DNA from: Micromonospora vinacea
Lineage (GTDB): Bacteria > Actinomycetota > Actinomycetes > Mycobacteriales > Micromonosporaceae
Length of the DNA stretch: 64,000 nucleotides
NCBI RefSeq assembly: GCF_015751785.1
Contig: NZ_JADOTY010000001.1
Location: 3,658,001-3,722,000 of the forward strand
Reading direction: 5' to 3'
In this document: in pieces, positions 24,239 to 32,254 of the stretch
How positions within the stretch are numbered: position 1 is the stretch's first letter
How the letters are laid out: each line of letters starts with the position of its first letter
Notes under the pieces: model-generated
The model's database searches: none
The model's input: the letters and a program-made list of their open reading frames with translations, nothing else
What the model was told of the DNA's origin: nothing
Program-made: the position numbers and the translations under genes

Positions 24239-25763
24239 TGCAGGACGTCTGCGGGTAGGCGGTGTGCCCCTCGCCCTCCCAGGTGAGCACCCGACCGACG
24301 CCCAGCATCGACGCGAGCCGTGGGGTCTGCTCGTACGGTGTGGCGGGGTCGCCGGTGGTGCCGACCACCAGGATCGGCGGCGCGCCGTTCGCCTTCCCGG
24401 TCGGGTACGGGTCGCGACCGCCCGGCCACTCGACGCAGCTCAACATGCCGACCGCCAACGCCGGCCCGAACAGTGGGTATTTGCCGCGCCACTCGGACTG
24501 CAACTGCCGGATCTGCGCCCGGCTCGGCTTCTCCGTCTCGTCGGCGCAGTTGATGGCCAGGTTGGCGTCGAACAGGTTCGAGTAGTGCCCGTCGTCCTCC
24601 CGACCGGCGTACGCGTCGGCGAGCCGGAACACGTCCTTCGGGTCGCCCTCGGCCAGCTTGTCGATCGCCTGGGCCAGTTCCTGCCAGCCGGACTCGGTGT
24701 AGAGCGAGGAGATGACCGCGTAGAACACCCAGCCGGCGGTGGCCTCCCGCCCGTCGGCGCCGCGCACCGGGGAGACCTTGGCCTTGTCGATGGCCGAGGT
24801 GACAGCGGCGCGGGCGTCCGGGGCGATCGGGCAGCGGCCGGCGTTCGCCGCGCACCAGCGGGTGAAGTTGGTGAAGGCCCGTTCGAAGCCGCGGGCCTGG
24901 CTCTCCGAGCCCTCGACCAGCCGCTGCTGCGGGTCGACAGCGCCGTCGAGCACCAGCGCCCGCACCCGCTGCGGGTAGAGCTGGGCGTAGGTGGCGCCGA
25001 GCAGGGTGCCGTACGAGTAGCCCAGGTAGGTGAGCTTGTCGTCGCCCACGGCGGCGCGTACCGCGTCCATGTCGCGGGCTGCCTGCTCGGTGCCGTACAG
25101 CGGCAACTGGTCGCCGTAACGGTCGCCGCAGCCGCGCCCGATCCGCTGGCTCAGGCCGACGAAGCCGTCGAACGTCGCCTGGCTCGCCGGGTCCGGGTCG
25201 AAGCCGAAGCTGGCGTCCAGGTCGGCGTCGGAGATGCACTTCACCGGGCTGGACCGGGAGACCCCGCGCGGGTCGAAGCCGACGATGTCGAAGCGCTCGG
25301 TGATCGAGGCGGGCAGCCCACCGAACTGGGGACCGAAGGAGAGGTAGACGGCCGTGTCGACACCGGAGCCGCCCGGGCCGCCCGGGTTGATCACCAACGA
25401 GCCCACCCGGTCGCGCTGCTTCGTCGACCGGGCGCGCAGCAGGGCGATCTCGAAGGTCTCCCCGGCGCCCGGGCCGGCGCTCGCCCCACCGCCGGTGCCC
25501 CAGTCACGGGGCACCGCGATCCGGGTGCACTCGTAGCGCATGTTCGGTGCGCTCCGCCCGACCAACTCGTCGGCCACCTCCGGGCAGGCCCGCCAGGTCG
25601 GCGCGCTGCCGGTCGGGGCAGCCGCGCCCTCCACCTCGGTACGCGGCGCGAACGCCGGCAGCGTGCAGCCGGCGGTGAGCAGCGCGGCGACGCCGAAGGC
25701 GGCCAGAGTGCGGCGGACCCGGCGGCTGGTCGCCATCCGAGGCTGGTCGGCGGTGCGGGTCAC
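24165..25763 (-). CDS. Secreted tripeptidyl-type aminopeptidase (alpha/beta hydrolase, lipoprotein)
   Basis: 532 residues from the GTG at 25763, chosen for its GGAGGA ribosome-binding site. Signal peptide with lipobox LTAGC (Cys33) predicts a lipid-anchored surface enzyme. The alpha/beta-hydrolase fold shows an NPGGPGGSG oxyanion loop (126-134), FDPRGVSRSSPV, nucleophile Ser250 in GYSYGT, and the late Asp (TTGDPATPYE) and His (GEGHTAYPQTSC) in a TAP-like C-terminal domain. This is the SlpD/E and tripeptidyl aminopeptidase family, trimming peptides for nutrition. The 3' end overlaps the K+ channel gene by 74 bases. Confidence 0.92.
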   Translation of the reverse strand: MTRTADQPRMATSRRVRRTLAAFGVAALLTAGCTLPAFAPRTEVEGAAAPTGSAPTWRACPEVADELVGRSAPNMRYECTRIAVPRDWGTGGGASAGPGAGETFEIALLRARSTKQRDRVGSLVINPGGPGGSGVDTAVYLSFGPQFGGLPASITERFDIVGFDPRGVSRSSPVKCISDADLDASFGFDPDPASQATFDGFVGLSQRIGRGCGDRYGDQLPLYGTEQAARDMDAVRAAVGDDKLTYLGYSYGTLLGATYAQLYPQRVRALVLDGAVDPQQRLVEGSESQARGFERAFTNFTRWCAANAGRCPIAPDARAAVTSAIDKAKVSPVRGADGREATAGWVFYAVISSLYTESGWQELAQAIDKLAEGDPKDVFRLADAYAGREDDGHYSNLFDANLAINCADETEKPSRAQIRQLQSEWRGKYPLFGPALAVGMLSCVEWPGGRDPYPTGKANGAPPILVVGTTGDPATPYEQTPRLASMLGVGRVLTWEGEGHTAYPQTSCITDAVDAYLLDLTVPPEGKRCPAR

Positions 25764-25794
25764 GTGGTCCTCCGGAGTCGGGTCGACGGCCAGG

Positions 25795-26910
25795 CTACGC
25801 CGAGCCGGTGGCGGCTCGGTCCACGGTGGCCGTCGGGTCGCCGCGCAGCACCTGGTCCACGTCGAAACGGATCGGCCGGTCGAGCTGGTCGTAGCGGCAG
25901 GATCGGGGGTCGCGGTCCGGACGCCACCGAACGAACTGGGCGGTGTGCCGGAACCGTTCACCCTCCATCGCGTCGTAGCCCACCTCGACCACCAGCTCCG
26001 GACGCACCGGCTCCCACTCCAGGTTCTTCGTGCCGGTCCACCGGCTGACCCCACCCGGGATGCGTTGGCCACGCTCGTGGTCGCCGTGCACCCACGGGTG
26101 CTCGCCGCCGGTGTCCCGATAGGGCGCCAGCTCGTCGAGCAACTCGGCGCGGCGGGCCATGCTGAACGACGCGCTCACGCCCACGTGGTGCAGGACCCCG
26201 GCGTCGTCGTAGAGGCCGAGCAGTAGCGAGCCCACCACCGGGCCGGACTTGTGCCAGCGGAAGCCGGCCACCACCGCGTCCGCGGTGCGGGCGTGCTTGA
26301 CCTTGAACATCAGTCGCTTGCCCGGCTCGTACGGCAGGTCGGCCGGCTTGACGATCAGACCGTCCAGCCCGGCGCCCTCGAAGACGTCGAACCAGCGACG
26401 CGCGGTGTCCGGATCGGTGGTGACCTGGGTGACGTGCATCGGCGGGCGCACCCCGGCCAGCGCCTCGACCAGACGTTCGCGGCGGCGCGGGTAGGGCTGG
26501 TCGAGCAGCGCCTCGTCACCGATCGCCAGCAGGTCGAACGCGACGAAGTCGGCCGGGGTGGTCTCGGCCAGCATCTTCACCCGGGACGCGGCCGGGTGGA
26601 CACGCTGGGCCAGCAGTTCGAAATCCAACCGAGGTTGGCCGCTCGGCCCGTCGCGCCGAATCACGATCAACTCCCCGTCGACGGCGCACCGCTCCGGCAA
26701 CTGCCGGCGGGCCTGCTCGACCACCTCCGGGAAGTAGCGGGTCATCGACTTGCCGCCCCGGCTGGCCAACTCGACCTCGTCGCCGTCGCGGAACACGATG
26801 CACCGGAACCCGTCCCACTTGGGCTCGTAGGTCACCCCCGGCGTGGTGGGCAGCTTGGGAACGCTCTTGGCCAGCATCGGCTCGACCGGCGGGTTGATCG
26901 GCAGGTCCAC
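25795..26910 (-). CDS. ATP-dependent DNA ligase (LigC/LigD-ligase type)
   Basis: 371 residues. Adenylation motif I is EPKWDGFR with Lys31 as the AMP-accepting residue; motif III is FVAFDLLAIG, motif IV GLDGLIVKPA and motif V LMFKVKHARTADAVV. A C-terminal OB domain follows (VSRWTGTKNLEWEPVRPELV). Length and layout fit the stand-alone ligases of actinobacterial NHEJ (LigC) rather than a multi-domain LigD. It joins nicks in duplex DNA, probably after the polymerase encoded at 7233-8270 has filled the ends. The peptidase gene starts 31 bases downstream on the same strand. Confidence 0.94.
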   Translation of the reverse strand: MDLPINPPVEPMLAKSVPKLPTTPGVTYEPKWDGFRCIVFRDGDEVELASRGGKSMTRYFPEVVEQARRQLPERCAVDGELIVIRRDGPSGQPRLDFELLAQRVHPAASRVKMLAETTPADFVAFDLLAIGDEALLDQPYPRRRERLVEALAGVRPPMHVTQVTTDPDTARRWFDVFEGAGLDGLIVKPADLPYEPGKRLMFKVKHARTADAVVAGFRWHKSGPVVGSLLLGLYDDAGVLHHVGVSASFSMARRAELLDELAPYRDTGGEHPWVHGDHERGQRIPGGVSRWTGTKNLEWEPVRPELVVEVGYDAMEGERFRHTAQFVRWRPDRDPRSCRYDQLDRPIRFDVDQVLRGDPTATVDRAATGSA

Positions 26911-27045
26911 GCCGACCAGTCAATCAGACGGTACCGACAGTCGTGAGGCAGATCACCGTGGACGGCGGGGCGGCGTGTCCGCCTACGCGTCGCTCGTCCC
27001 GACCGGGCGAATCGAATAACCGCAGGTCAGAGCTACTTTCGCGAG

Positions 27046-27258
27046 GTGTCCGAGTGGGTCTGTGACTGCTGCGGGCGGTGGCGGGTGAGCGTCGAGCTGA
27101 TCCGGGGCCGCTACCGCTTCCGGCTGACCCGCCGCTACCCGGAGAGGTTCGGCGGCGGCCGGAACGTGCTCGGCGAGGTCGGTTCGGTGCCCGAGCTGGA
27201 GGAGCTGTTGCGGCGGCGTACCCCGCTCACACTGGCCGACCTGCGCGAGGCCGCCTGA
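27046..27258 (+). CDS. Hypothetical 70-residue protein with N-terminal Cys cluster
   Basis: Starts at GTG 27046: VSEWVCDCCGRWRVSVELIR. Three cysteines (C6, C8, C9) near the N-terminus could bind metal. The rest is charged, with a helical LEELLRRRTPLTLADLREAA ending. A weak GCGAGG precedes the start. Third positions are strongly G/C-rich, supporting coding. No family recognised. Confidence 0.6.
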   Translation: MSEWVCDCCGRWRVSVELIRGRYRFRLTRRYPERFGGGRNVLGEVGSVPELEELLRRRTPLTLADLREAA

Positions 27259-27430
27259 TCCGCGCGGCGGCCGAGGACGGTGTGTGTGCGGCCGGGAACC
27301 ACGGGTGCCAGGCCCGGTCTACCTCCACTGAGGAGGGTCGGACGGGATCGCACATCGGTGTCACACTCCTCCCGGCGGCCTCGTCTGCACCCGTGGCGGT
27401 GCCGAGCGGCGCCGCAGGGGAGGGGACACC

Positions 27431-27853
27431 ATGCGGTTCGTAGCCGATGCCGAGATAGCCGCGGATGCCGAACAGGTCTGGGCGGTGCTGGTCGACGTGC
27501 CGCGCTGGCCCGAGTGGACGGACTCGGTGACCCGGGCCGAGCGGGGGGAGCCGGGGCCGCTCGCCGTCGGCGCGACCGCCCGACTGACCCAGCCGAAGCT
27601 GCGCCCGGCGGTGTGGCGGGTCACCGAGCTGACCGAGCGGCGGGAGTTCGTCTGGGTCTCCGCCGCTCCGGGCGCGCGGACCACGGGGGAGCACCGGCTG
27701 CTGCCGCTGCCCGACGGGCGTACCCGCGTCGAGCTGGTCATCGACCAGTCCGGTCCGCTGGCCGGCCTGATCGGCTGGCTGTACGGCGAGCTGTTCCGCC
27801 GCTACGTGCGGATGGAGGCCGACGGGCTCAGGCGTCGCTGCGAACGGGGCTGA
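27431..27853 (+). CDS. SRPBCC (polyketide cyclase/START-like) family protein
   Basis: 140 residues with GGAGGGGAC upstream of the ATG. The start MRFVADAEIAADAEQVWAVL and VPRWPEWTDSVTRAE segment are the classic first strand and helix of a Bet v1/SRPBCC hydrophobic-pocket fold, ending in the long helix LYGELFRRYVRMEADGLRR. Members bind lipids or aromatic metabolites, or act as cyclases; no specific substrate is visible. Its last 26 bases overlap the opposite-strand GNAT gene. Confidence 0.88.
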   Translation: MRFVADAEIAADAEQVWAVLVDVPRWPEWTDSVTRAERGEPGPLAVGATARLTQPKLRPAVWRVTELTERREFVWVSAAPGARTTGEHRLLPLPDGRTRVELVIDQSGPLAGLIGWLYGELFRRYVRMEADGLRRRCERG

Positions 27854-28322
27854 CGGCCGGCTTCTCCAGCACCGCCAACGAGATGCCGCGCGGGGACGGA
27901 CGGTGCGCCACGATCCGGTAGCCGTGCCGCTCGTACAGCCGCAGGTTGTGAGCGCTGTCCGCTCCGGTGAACAGGGTGAACCGGGCCACCCGGCCGGCAC
28001 AGGCCCGCTCGATGGCGGTGAGCAGCTGCGCCCCGACGCCCCGCCCCTGCTGGTCGGGGGCGACCGAGAGGCGGCCGACGTGCGCGGTGTCCCCGTCCAG
28101 GTGGGCCCGCACCGAGCCGACCAGCCGGTGCCCCGACCGGGCGACGAGCACGATGCTCGGGCCGGCCAGCACCGCCGCGACCTCGTCCACCGTCTCGGTC
28201 AGCGGAGGCAGGAACGGGTCGGTGTAGTGCTGCGCCTCGCTCAGGTACGCGGCGCGCTGCACTGTGAGGATCTCGCCGGCGTCCAGGACGCCGGCCGGGA
28301 CGATGTTCGCCTCGGCGCTCAT
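27828..28322 (-). CDS. GNAT family N-acetyltransferase
   Basis: 164 residues. Central motif GRLSVAPDQQGRGVGAQLLTAI is the acetyl-CoA-binding loop, and the C-terminus reads HNLRLYERHGYRIVAHR, both diagnostic of GNAT. An N-terminal region includes AYLSEAQHYTDPFLPPLTE, typical of a broad actinobacterial subgroup with small-molecule substrates. The 3' end overlaps the SRPBCC gene on the other strand by 26 bases. Substrate unknown. Confidence 0.9.
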   Translation of the reverse strand: MSAEANIVPAGVLDAGEILTVQRAAYLSEAQHYTDPFLPPLTETVDEVAAVLAGPSIVLVARSGHRLVGSVRAHLDGDTAHVGRLSVAPDQQGRGVGAQLLTAIERACAGRVARFTLFTGADSAHNLRLYERHGYRIVAHRPSPRGISLAVLEKPAVSPVRSDA

Positions 28323-28417
28323 CGGGGCAGCACATCACAGCCGCCGTCGCCATCGATGGGCGGCCCGACCGCGCCGGCCGTACCCTGGCCGTGTCCGGTC
28401 GAGGTCGAGGGGGAACG

Positions 28418-28921
28418 GTGGCCGAGCTGACGTACCCGGAGGTGGGGTCGACCCGGCACGGGCCGCTGCCCGGCGGGTACCACCACCTGCGCCACCGGTA
28501 TCCGTTGCCCGACGGCTGCTTCGAGACGGCCGCCGAGGCGGTGTTGAGCTGGCGGTTGCACCGCGCCGCCGGTGTCCGGATGCGCACCGACGCTCCGCGG
28601 GCCACCGACGGTGTGCTGGTGACCGCCGGCCTCGGCGTCGGCCCGGCCCGCCTCTGGGGGCCGTGTCAGGTGGTCTGGAGTGTGGACTCGCCAACGCTCG
28701 CCGGTTTCGGCTACGGCACGCTGCCCGGGCACCCGGAGCGGGGCGAGGAGGCCTTCGAGGTCGTCCGCGACGACACCGGCGGGGTCTGGTTCGAGGTCCG
28801 CGCGTTCAGCCTGCCGGACCGCTGGTTCACCCGCGTCGGAGGCCCGGCGGTTCGGGCCGTGCAGCACACGTACGCCTGGTGGCTCGGGCGCACCCTACGT
28901 CGGCTCTGCGCGGTTCGCTGA
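28418..28921 (+). CDS. DUF1990 (UPF0548) family protein
   Basis: 167 residues from the GTG at 28418, preceded by AGGGGGAAC. Family landmarks are ELTYPEVGSTR at the N-terminus, FETAAEAVLSWRLHRAAGV, FGYGTLPGHPERGEEAFEVV and the C-terminal QHTYAWWLGRTLRRL. DUF1990 proteins are SRPBCC-like and of unknown function; they are common in actinobacteria and plants. An alternative GTG at 28391 lacks a better ribosome-binding site. Confidence 0.88.
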   Translation: MAELTYPEVGSTRHGPLPGGYHHLRHRYPLPDGCFETAAEAVLSWRLHRAAGVRMRTDAPRATDGVLVTAGLGVGPARLWGPCQVVWSVDSPTLAGFGYGTLPGHPERGEEAFEVVRDDTGGVWFEVRAFSLPDRWFTRVGGPAVRAVQHTYAWWLGRTLRRLCAVR

Positions 28922-28967
28922 CCACCGCGGCGCCGGAGCGACCAGAAGGTCGTGGCGGCGGAGCGAC

Positions 28968-29909
28968 TCAGAACCGGGCGAACGAGCGGATCGGGGCGCG
29001 CGGGCCGTACTTCGGTGCCCGGATGCCGGCCGCCTCCAGCAGCAGACACACCCGCCCCCGGTGACCTCGGAACGGCTCCAGCAGGGCCATCATCCGGGCG
29101 TCGTCGCCCCTCGGTTCGCCGGCGAGCGCCCAGGCCACCGTGTTCGGGATGTGGTAGTCGCCGACGCTGACCGCGTCGGGGTCGCCGTACGCGATCCGGA
29201 CCACCTCGGCGGCCGTCCACGGCCCGATGCCGGGGATCGCGGTCAGCCGGCGGGTGGCGTCGGTGGCGTCGGTGCTGCGCTCCAGACGGTCGGCGAGTGC
29301 CGCGGCGCGACGGAGCGTGTCGGCGCGGCGCTGCTCCACTCCGAACGGGTGGAACACCCAGTACGGGGTCGCGGCCACGGCGGCGGCCTCGGGCGGCAGG
29401 AGCAGCGGCTGGAGCGGGCCGGGAGCCGGCTCCCGGAAGTGCCGCACCATCGCCGCGTACGCCCGGTAGGCCTCCTTGCCGGTGACCTTCTGCTCGAAGA
29501 CCGCGCGCAGCAGCCGGGGGAAGACCTCCCCGGTGGCGGGCATCCGTAGCCCTCGGTGCTCCCGGGCCAGACGGGCCACCAGCGGGTGCGCCGCGGCCAG
29601 TTCGGTGAAGCCGGTCAGGTCGTCGCGCAGCCCGGCGATCGCGTCGGCGCGGGCGAGGACGTGCTCGGCGCCCGGCCCGTACCCCTCCGCGAGCAACTCG
29701 CCGCCGGCCGGTCGCAGCGCGAGCGTCGCCGGCCCGTCCGGGGTGCGCGTGGCCCACCAGAAGGTGCCGGCCGCCACCCGGGCGCACGGGTCGTACGGGC
29801 TGAAGGTGAGCGCGCGGACCGAGGCGGCCAGCCGGTAGCCGGCCGGTGGGTGCAGCACCCTGGTCGCGGCGGGTCCGGTCTCGGTCACCCCGCTACTCTG
29901 CCAGGTCAC
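28968..29909 (-). CDS. AlkA-type DNA-3-methyladenine glycosylase
   Basis: 313 residues from GTG 29909; a second GTG at 29888 is also possible. The C-terminal half has a helix-hairpin-helix-GPD domain: LRAVFEQKVTGKEAYRAYAA, TAIPGIGPWTAAEVVRIAYG (hairpin) and catalytic Asp in VSVGDYHIPN. The N-terminal half matches the AlkA beta-rich domain. It excises alkylated purines in base-excision repair. No Ada-type regulatory domain is fused. The start faces the long upstream region of the Stealth cluster. Confidence 0.9.
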   Translation of the reverse strand: MTWQSSGVTETGPAATRVLHPPAGYRLAASVRALTFSPYDPCARVAAGTFWWATRTPDGPATLALRPAGGELLAEGYGPGAEHVLARADAIAGLRDDLTGFTELAAAHPLVARLAREHRGLRMPATGEVFPRLLRAVFEQKVTGKEAYRAYAAMVRHFREPAPGPLQPLLLPPEAAAVAATPYWVFHPFGVEQRRADTLRRAAALADRLERSTDATDATRRLTAIPGIGPWTAAEVVRIAYGDPDAVSVGDYHIPNTVAWALAGEPRGDDARMMALLEPFRGHRGRVCLLLEAAGIRAPKYGPRAPIRSFARF

Positions 29910-30391
29910 GGTAGGGGCTGACGACCGGCCGTACCGGTCGCGCCCGGGGTTGAGGAGCTTCGCGGGGGTACGTTCGGCCGACCGTCCCGGTGTCGTTGAA
30001 CCACCCGAATGGCCAGGATTATCTTGGCGAACAGGCGCATACCGCCCTTATGCCATTTTTGGCGGTGGGCCAGGTATCGATCATGTGGTTGTTTGATGGC
30101 CTGCAGGTAAACGCACTGCCCCGGGCCACCTGCGGCGGCCAGCAACTCCCACTCGCGGGAGAACCCGGTCCGGCCCGGAGACCGGTCTCCGTCGGCAGCC
30201 GCCACCAGGCGGCGCGCGGCCGACGCCGGATCGCCACGCAGTGCCAACGGGGGATCTGTGGAAGGGCATGCAGTGATGGCTGCGCGAGTCTGTGTCGAAT
30301 CATCGCCAGTGGGATCTCACCCCGCTACCCGTTCGCAGGGCTGACGGGTGCCCGCCGACGAGGCGGCCGTCCCGAGCGGACGGCCCAGCGC
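29910..30391 (+). other. 482-base gene-free region upstream of the Stealth cluster
   Basis: It probably holds the promoters of the glycosylase gene (-) and the Stealth operon (+). A small palindrome, CGACCGG-five bases-CCGGTCG, lies at 29922-29940. Bases 29995-30120 are clearly lower in G+C than the surroundings. A frame in phase with the first Stealth gene stays open from 29990, but its composition is not coding-like. No known riboswitch fold was recognised. Confidence 0.5.
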
Positions 30392-32254
30392 ATGATCGCT
30401 CTGAAGGTCTATCGACTCCTACCGTCGTCGGCACGGCGACGGCTGCTGGGTCTGCTGCCCGCACACCGGCGGATCGGCCTGGTGCAGACGCTCTCCCGAC
30501 CGCGCGGCAGCGACACCGTGCACCACCTTGGCGCCCGGGTGGCAGTGACCGACGGTGGCGTTCGGACCCGGGCCGAGGTCGTCGCCACGGCGACCCCGTT
30601 GGAGCAGTGGCACCGCAACCTCACCGCCGTCACCACCGCGCTGCACGCCGCCGGCATCGAATACCACTGCATTCGTAACGACGACCACCTGCGCAGCACC
30701 GTCGCGGTCCTCGACGACCAACGGCCGGCGGTGCAACGCCTCATCCGCTCCGCGCCGGCGCTCTCCGGCGCGGACGTCCGGGTGGTGCAGATCCAACCCC
30801 GTCGGGACCAACCGGACGCCGCCCCGACCGAGGTGATCCAGGTCTGCTTCCCGGTGACCGACGCCCGCGCCGGAGTCGTCCTCGGCGCCCAGTTCGCCTG
30901 CGAGATCGAGTTCTGGAGCCGGCACGGGGACATGGTCCGGGCACCCCGGCGCAACGGGGTCGTCGACGAGGCGCCCGCCCGCGCCCAGCCGGTCCGGGTG
31001 GCAGCGGCGCTGATGAGCCACTTCGTGCCCGAGGCCGACGACCACACCTACGGCACCCGGCGGGACCTGGCCGTCCGGGCGCCGGACCGGGTCGGCTTCC
31101 CGATCGACGCCGTCTACACCTGGGTGGACGGCTCCGACCCGCAGTGGCTGAAGCGGAAGTCGCTGGCGCTCGGCGCTCCGGACGGCCCGCTGCACGCGGT
31201 CGCCGCGAACTCGTCGCGCTACCACAACCGCGACGAGCTGCGGTATTCGTTGCGCTCGCTGCACAGCTTCGCGCCCTGGCTGCGGCGGATATTCTTGATC
31301 ACCGACAGTCAACTGCCGAGCTGGCTCGACCCGAGCCATCCGATGATCACTGTCATCTCGCACGCCGAGCTCTTCGCCGACCTCGGTGGCCGGTCGTCGT
31401 ACAACTCGCACGCCATCGAGTCCCGGCTGCACCGCATCGACGGACTGGCCGAACACTTCCTCTACCTCAACGACGACGTGTTCCTCGGTCGTCCGTTGCT
31501 GCCGAACCACTTCTTCCACGCCAACGGGATCGCGAAGTTCTTCCCCTCCCCGGCCCAGTTCGGCCTGGGGGAGGCGAAGCCGGAGGACCCGCCGGTGAAG
31601 GCCGCCGGAAAGAACAACCGTCGGCACATCCAACGGCAGTTCGGCGTGACCATCACGCAGAAGATGAAGCACACCCCCTTCGCGTTGCGCCGCAGCATCA
31701 TGCAGCAGATCGAGGGCATGCTGCCGGACGAGGTGACGGCCACCGCGCGGCACCGGTTCCGGCACCACGGCGACCTGTCCATCCCGTCGTCGCTGCACCA
31801 GTACTGGGCGTTCCTGACCGCGCAGGCCGTCCCCGGCGACATCGAGTACGAGTACGCCGACCTGGGTCACCCCTCGACCCCCGCCCGGCTGGCCGAGCTG
31901 CTGGCGCGCCGGCACCGCGACGTGTTCTGCCTCAACGACACCGACTCCGACCCTCGGTCGTTCGCCGAGCAGGAGCGCATGCTGGCCGACTTCCTGCCCC
32001 GCTACCTGCCCTTCCCCGCCCCGTTCGAGCTGCCGGACGACGTGGTGGCGGAGCGGCGGAACGTGGGCGCCGGGGAGCTGTGGCGGCGCTCGTACCGCCC
32101 GGTGCGGGATGCCCGCCGGAACGCCCCGGTCGACGCGCCCACCATGCCCAACAACATGCTCAACACGGTCACCGACTTCAAGGCCGTCCTCGGCTCACGA
32201 GAGCAACCGGGCCTGCGGCGATCCGATCCGTTTGGGGAGCGCCATGACGTCTGA
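30392..32254 (+). CDS. Stealth family sugar-phosphate transferase 1
   Basis: 620 residues. An N-terminal region of about 230 residues includes a domain shared with the two paralogues downstream (WHRNLTAVTTALHAAGIEYH). Stealth region 1 is FPIDAVYTWVDGSDPQW from residue 236; region 2 runs from HNRDELRYSLRSLHSFAPWL (278) through YNSHAIESRLHRIDGL to YLNDDVFLG with acidic N360-D361-D362. Regions 3 and 4 include KNNRRHIQRQFG and SLHQYWAFLT. Stealth enzymes transfer a hexose-1-phosphate from a nucleotide sugar to a glycan, giving phosphodiester links. No clear Shine-Dalgarno site precedes the ATG. The stop overlaps the next gene by 11 bases. Confidence 0.93.
   Translation: MIALKVYRLLPSSARRRLLGLLPAHRRIGLVQTLSRPRGSDTVHHLGARVAVTDGGVRTRAEVVATATPLEQWHRNLTAVTTALHAAGIEYHCIRNDDHLRSTVAVLDDQRPAVQRLIRSAPALSGADVRVVQIQPRRDQPDAAPTEVIQVCFPVTDARAGVVLGAQFACEIEFWSRHGDMVRAPRRNGVVDEAPARAQPVRVAAALMSHFVPEADDHTYGTRRDLAVRAPDRVGFPIDAVYTWVDGSDPQWLKRKSLALGAPDGPLHAVAANSSRYHNRDELRYSLRSLHSFAPWLRRIFLITDSQLPSWLDPSHPMITVISHAELFADLGGRSSYNSHAIESRLHRIDGLAEHFLYLNDDVFLGRPLLPNHFFHANGIAKFFPSPAQFGLGEAKPEDPPVKAAGKNNRRHIQRQFGVTITQKMKHTPFALRRSIMQQIEGMLPDEVTATARHRFRHHGDLSIPSSLHQYWAFLTAQAVPGDIEYEYADLGHPSTPARLAELLARRHRDVFCLNDTDSDPRSFAEQERMLADFLPRYLPFPAPFELPDDVVAERRNVGAGELWRRSYRPVRDARRNAPVDAPTMPNNMLNTVTDFKAVLGSREQPGLRRSDPFGERHDV

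Noticed and set aside
30276..30344. Possible 22-residue leader peptide (MAARVCVESSP start) with GAAGGG upstream
   Set aside because: No attenuator structure or link to amino-acid synthesis genes; could be chance.
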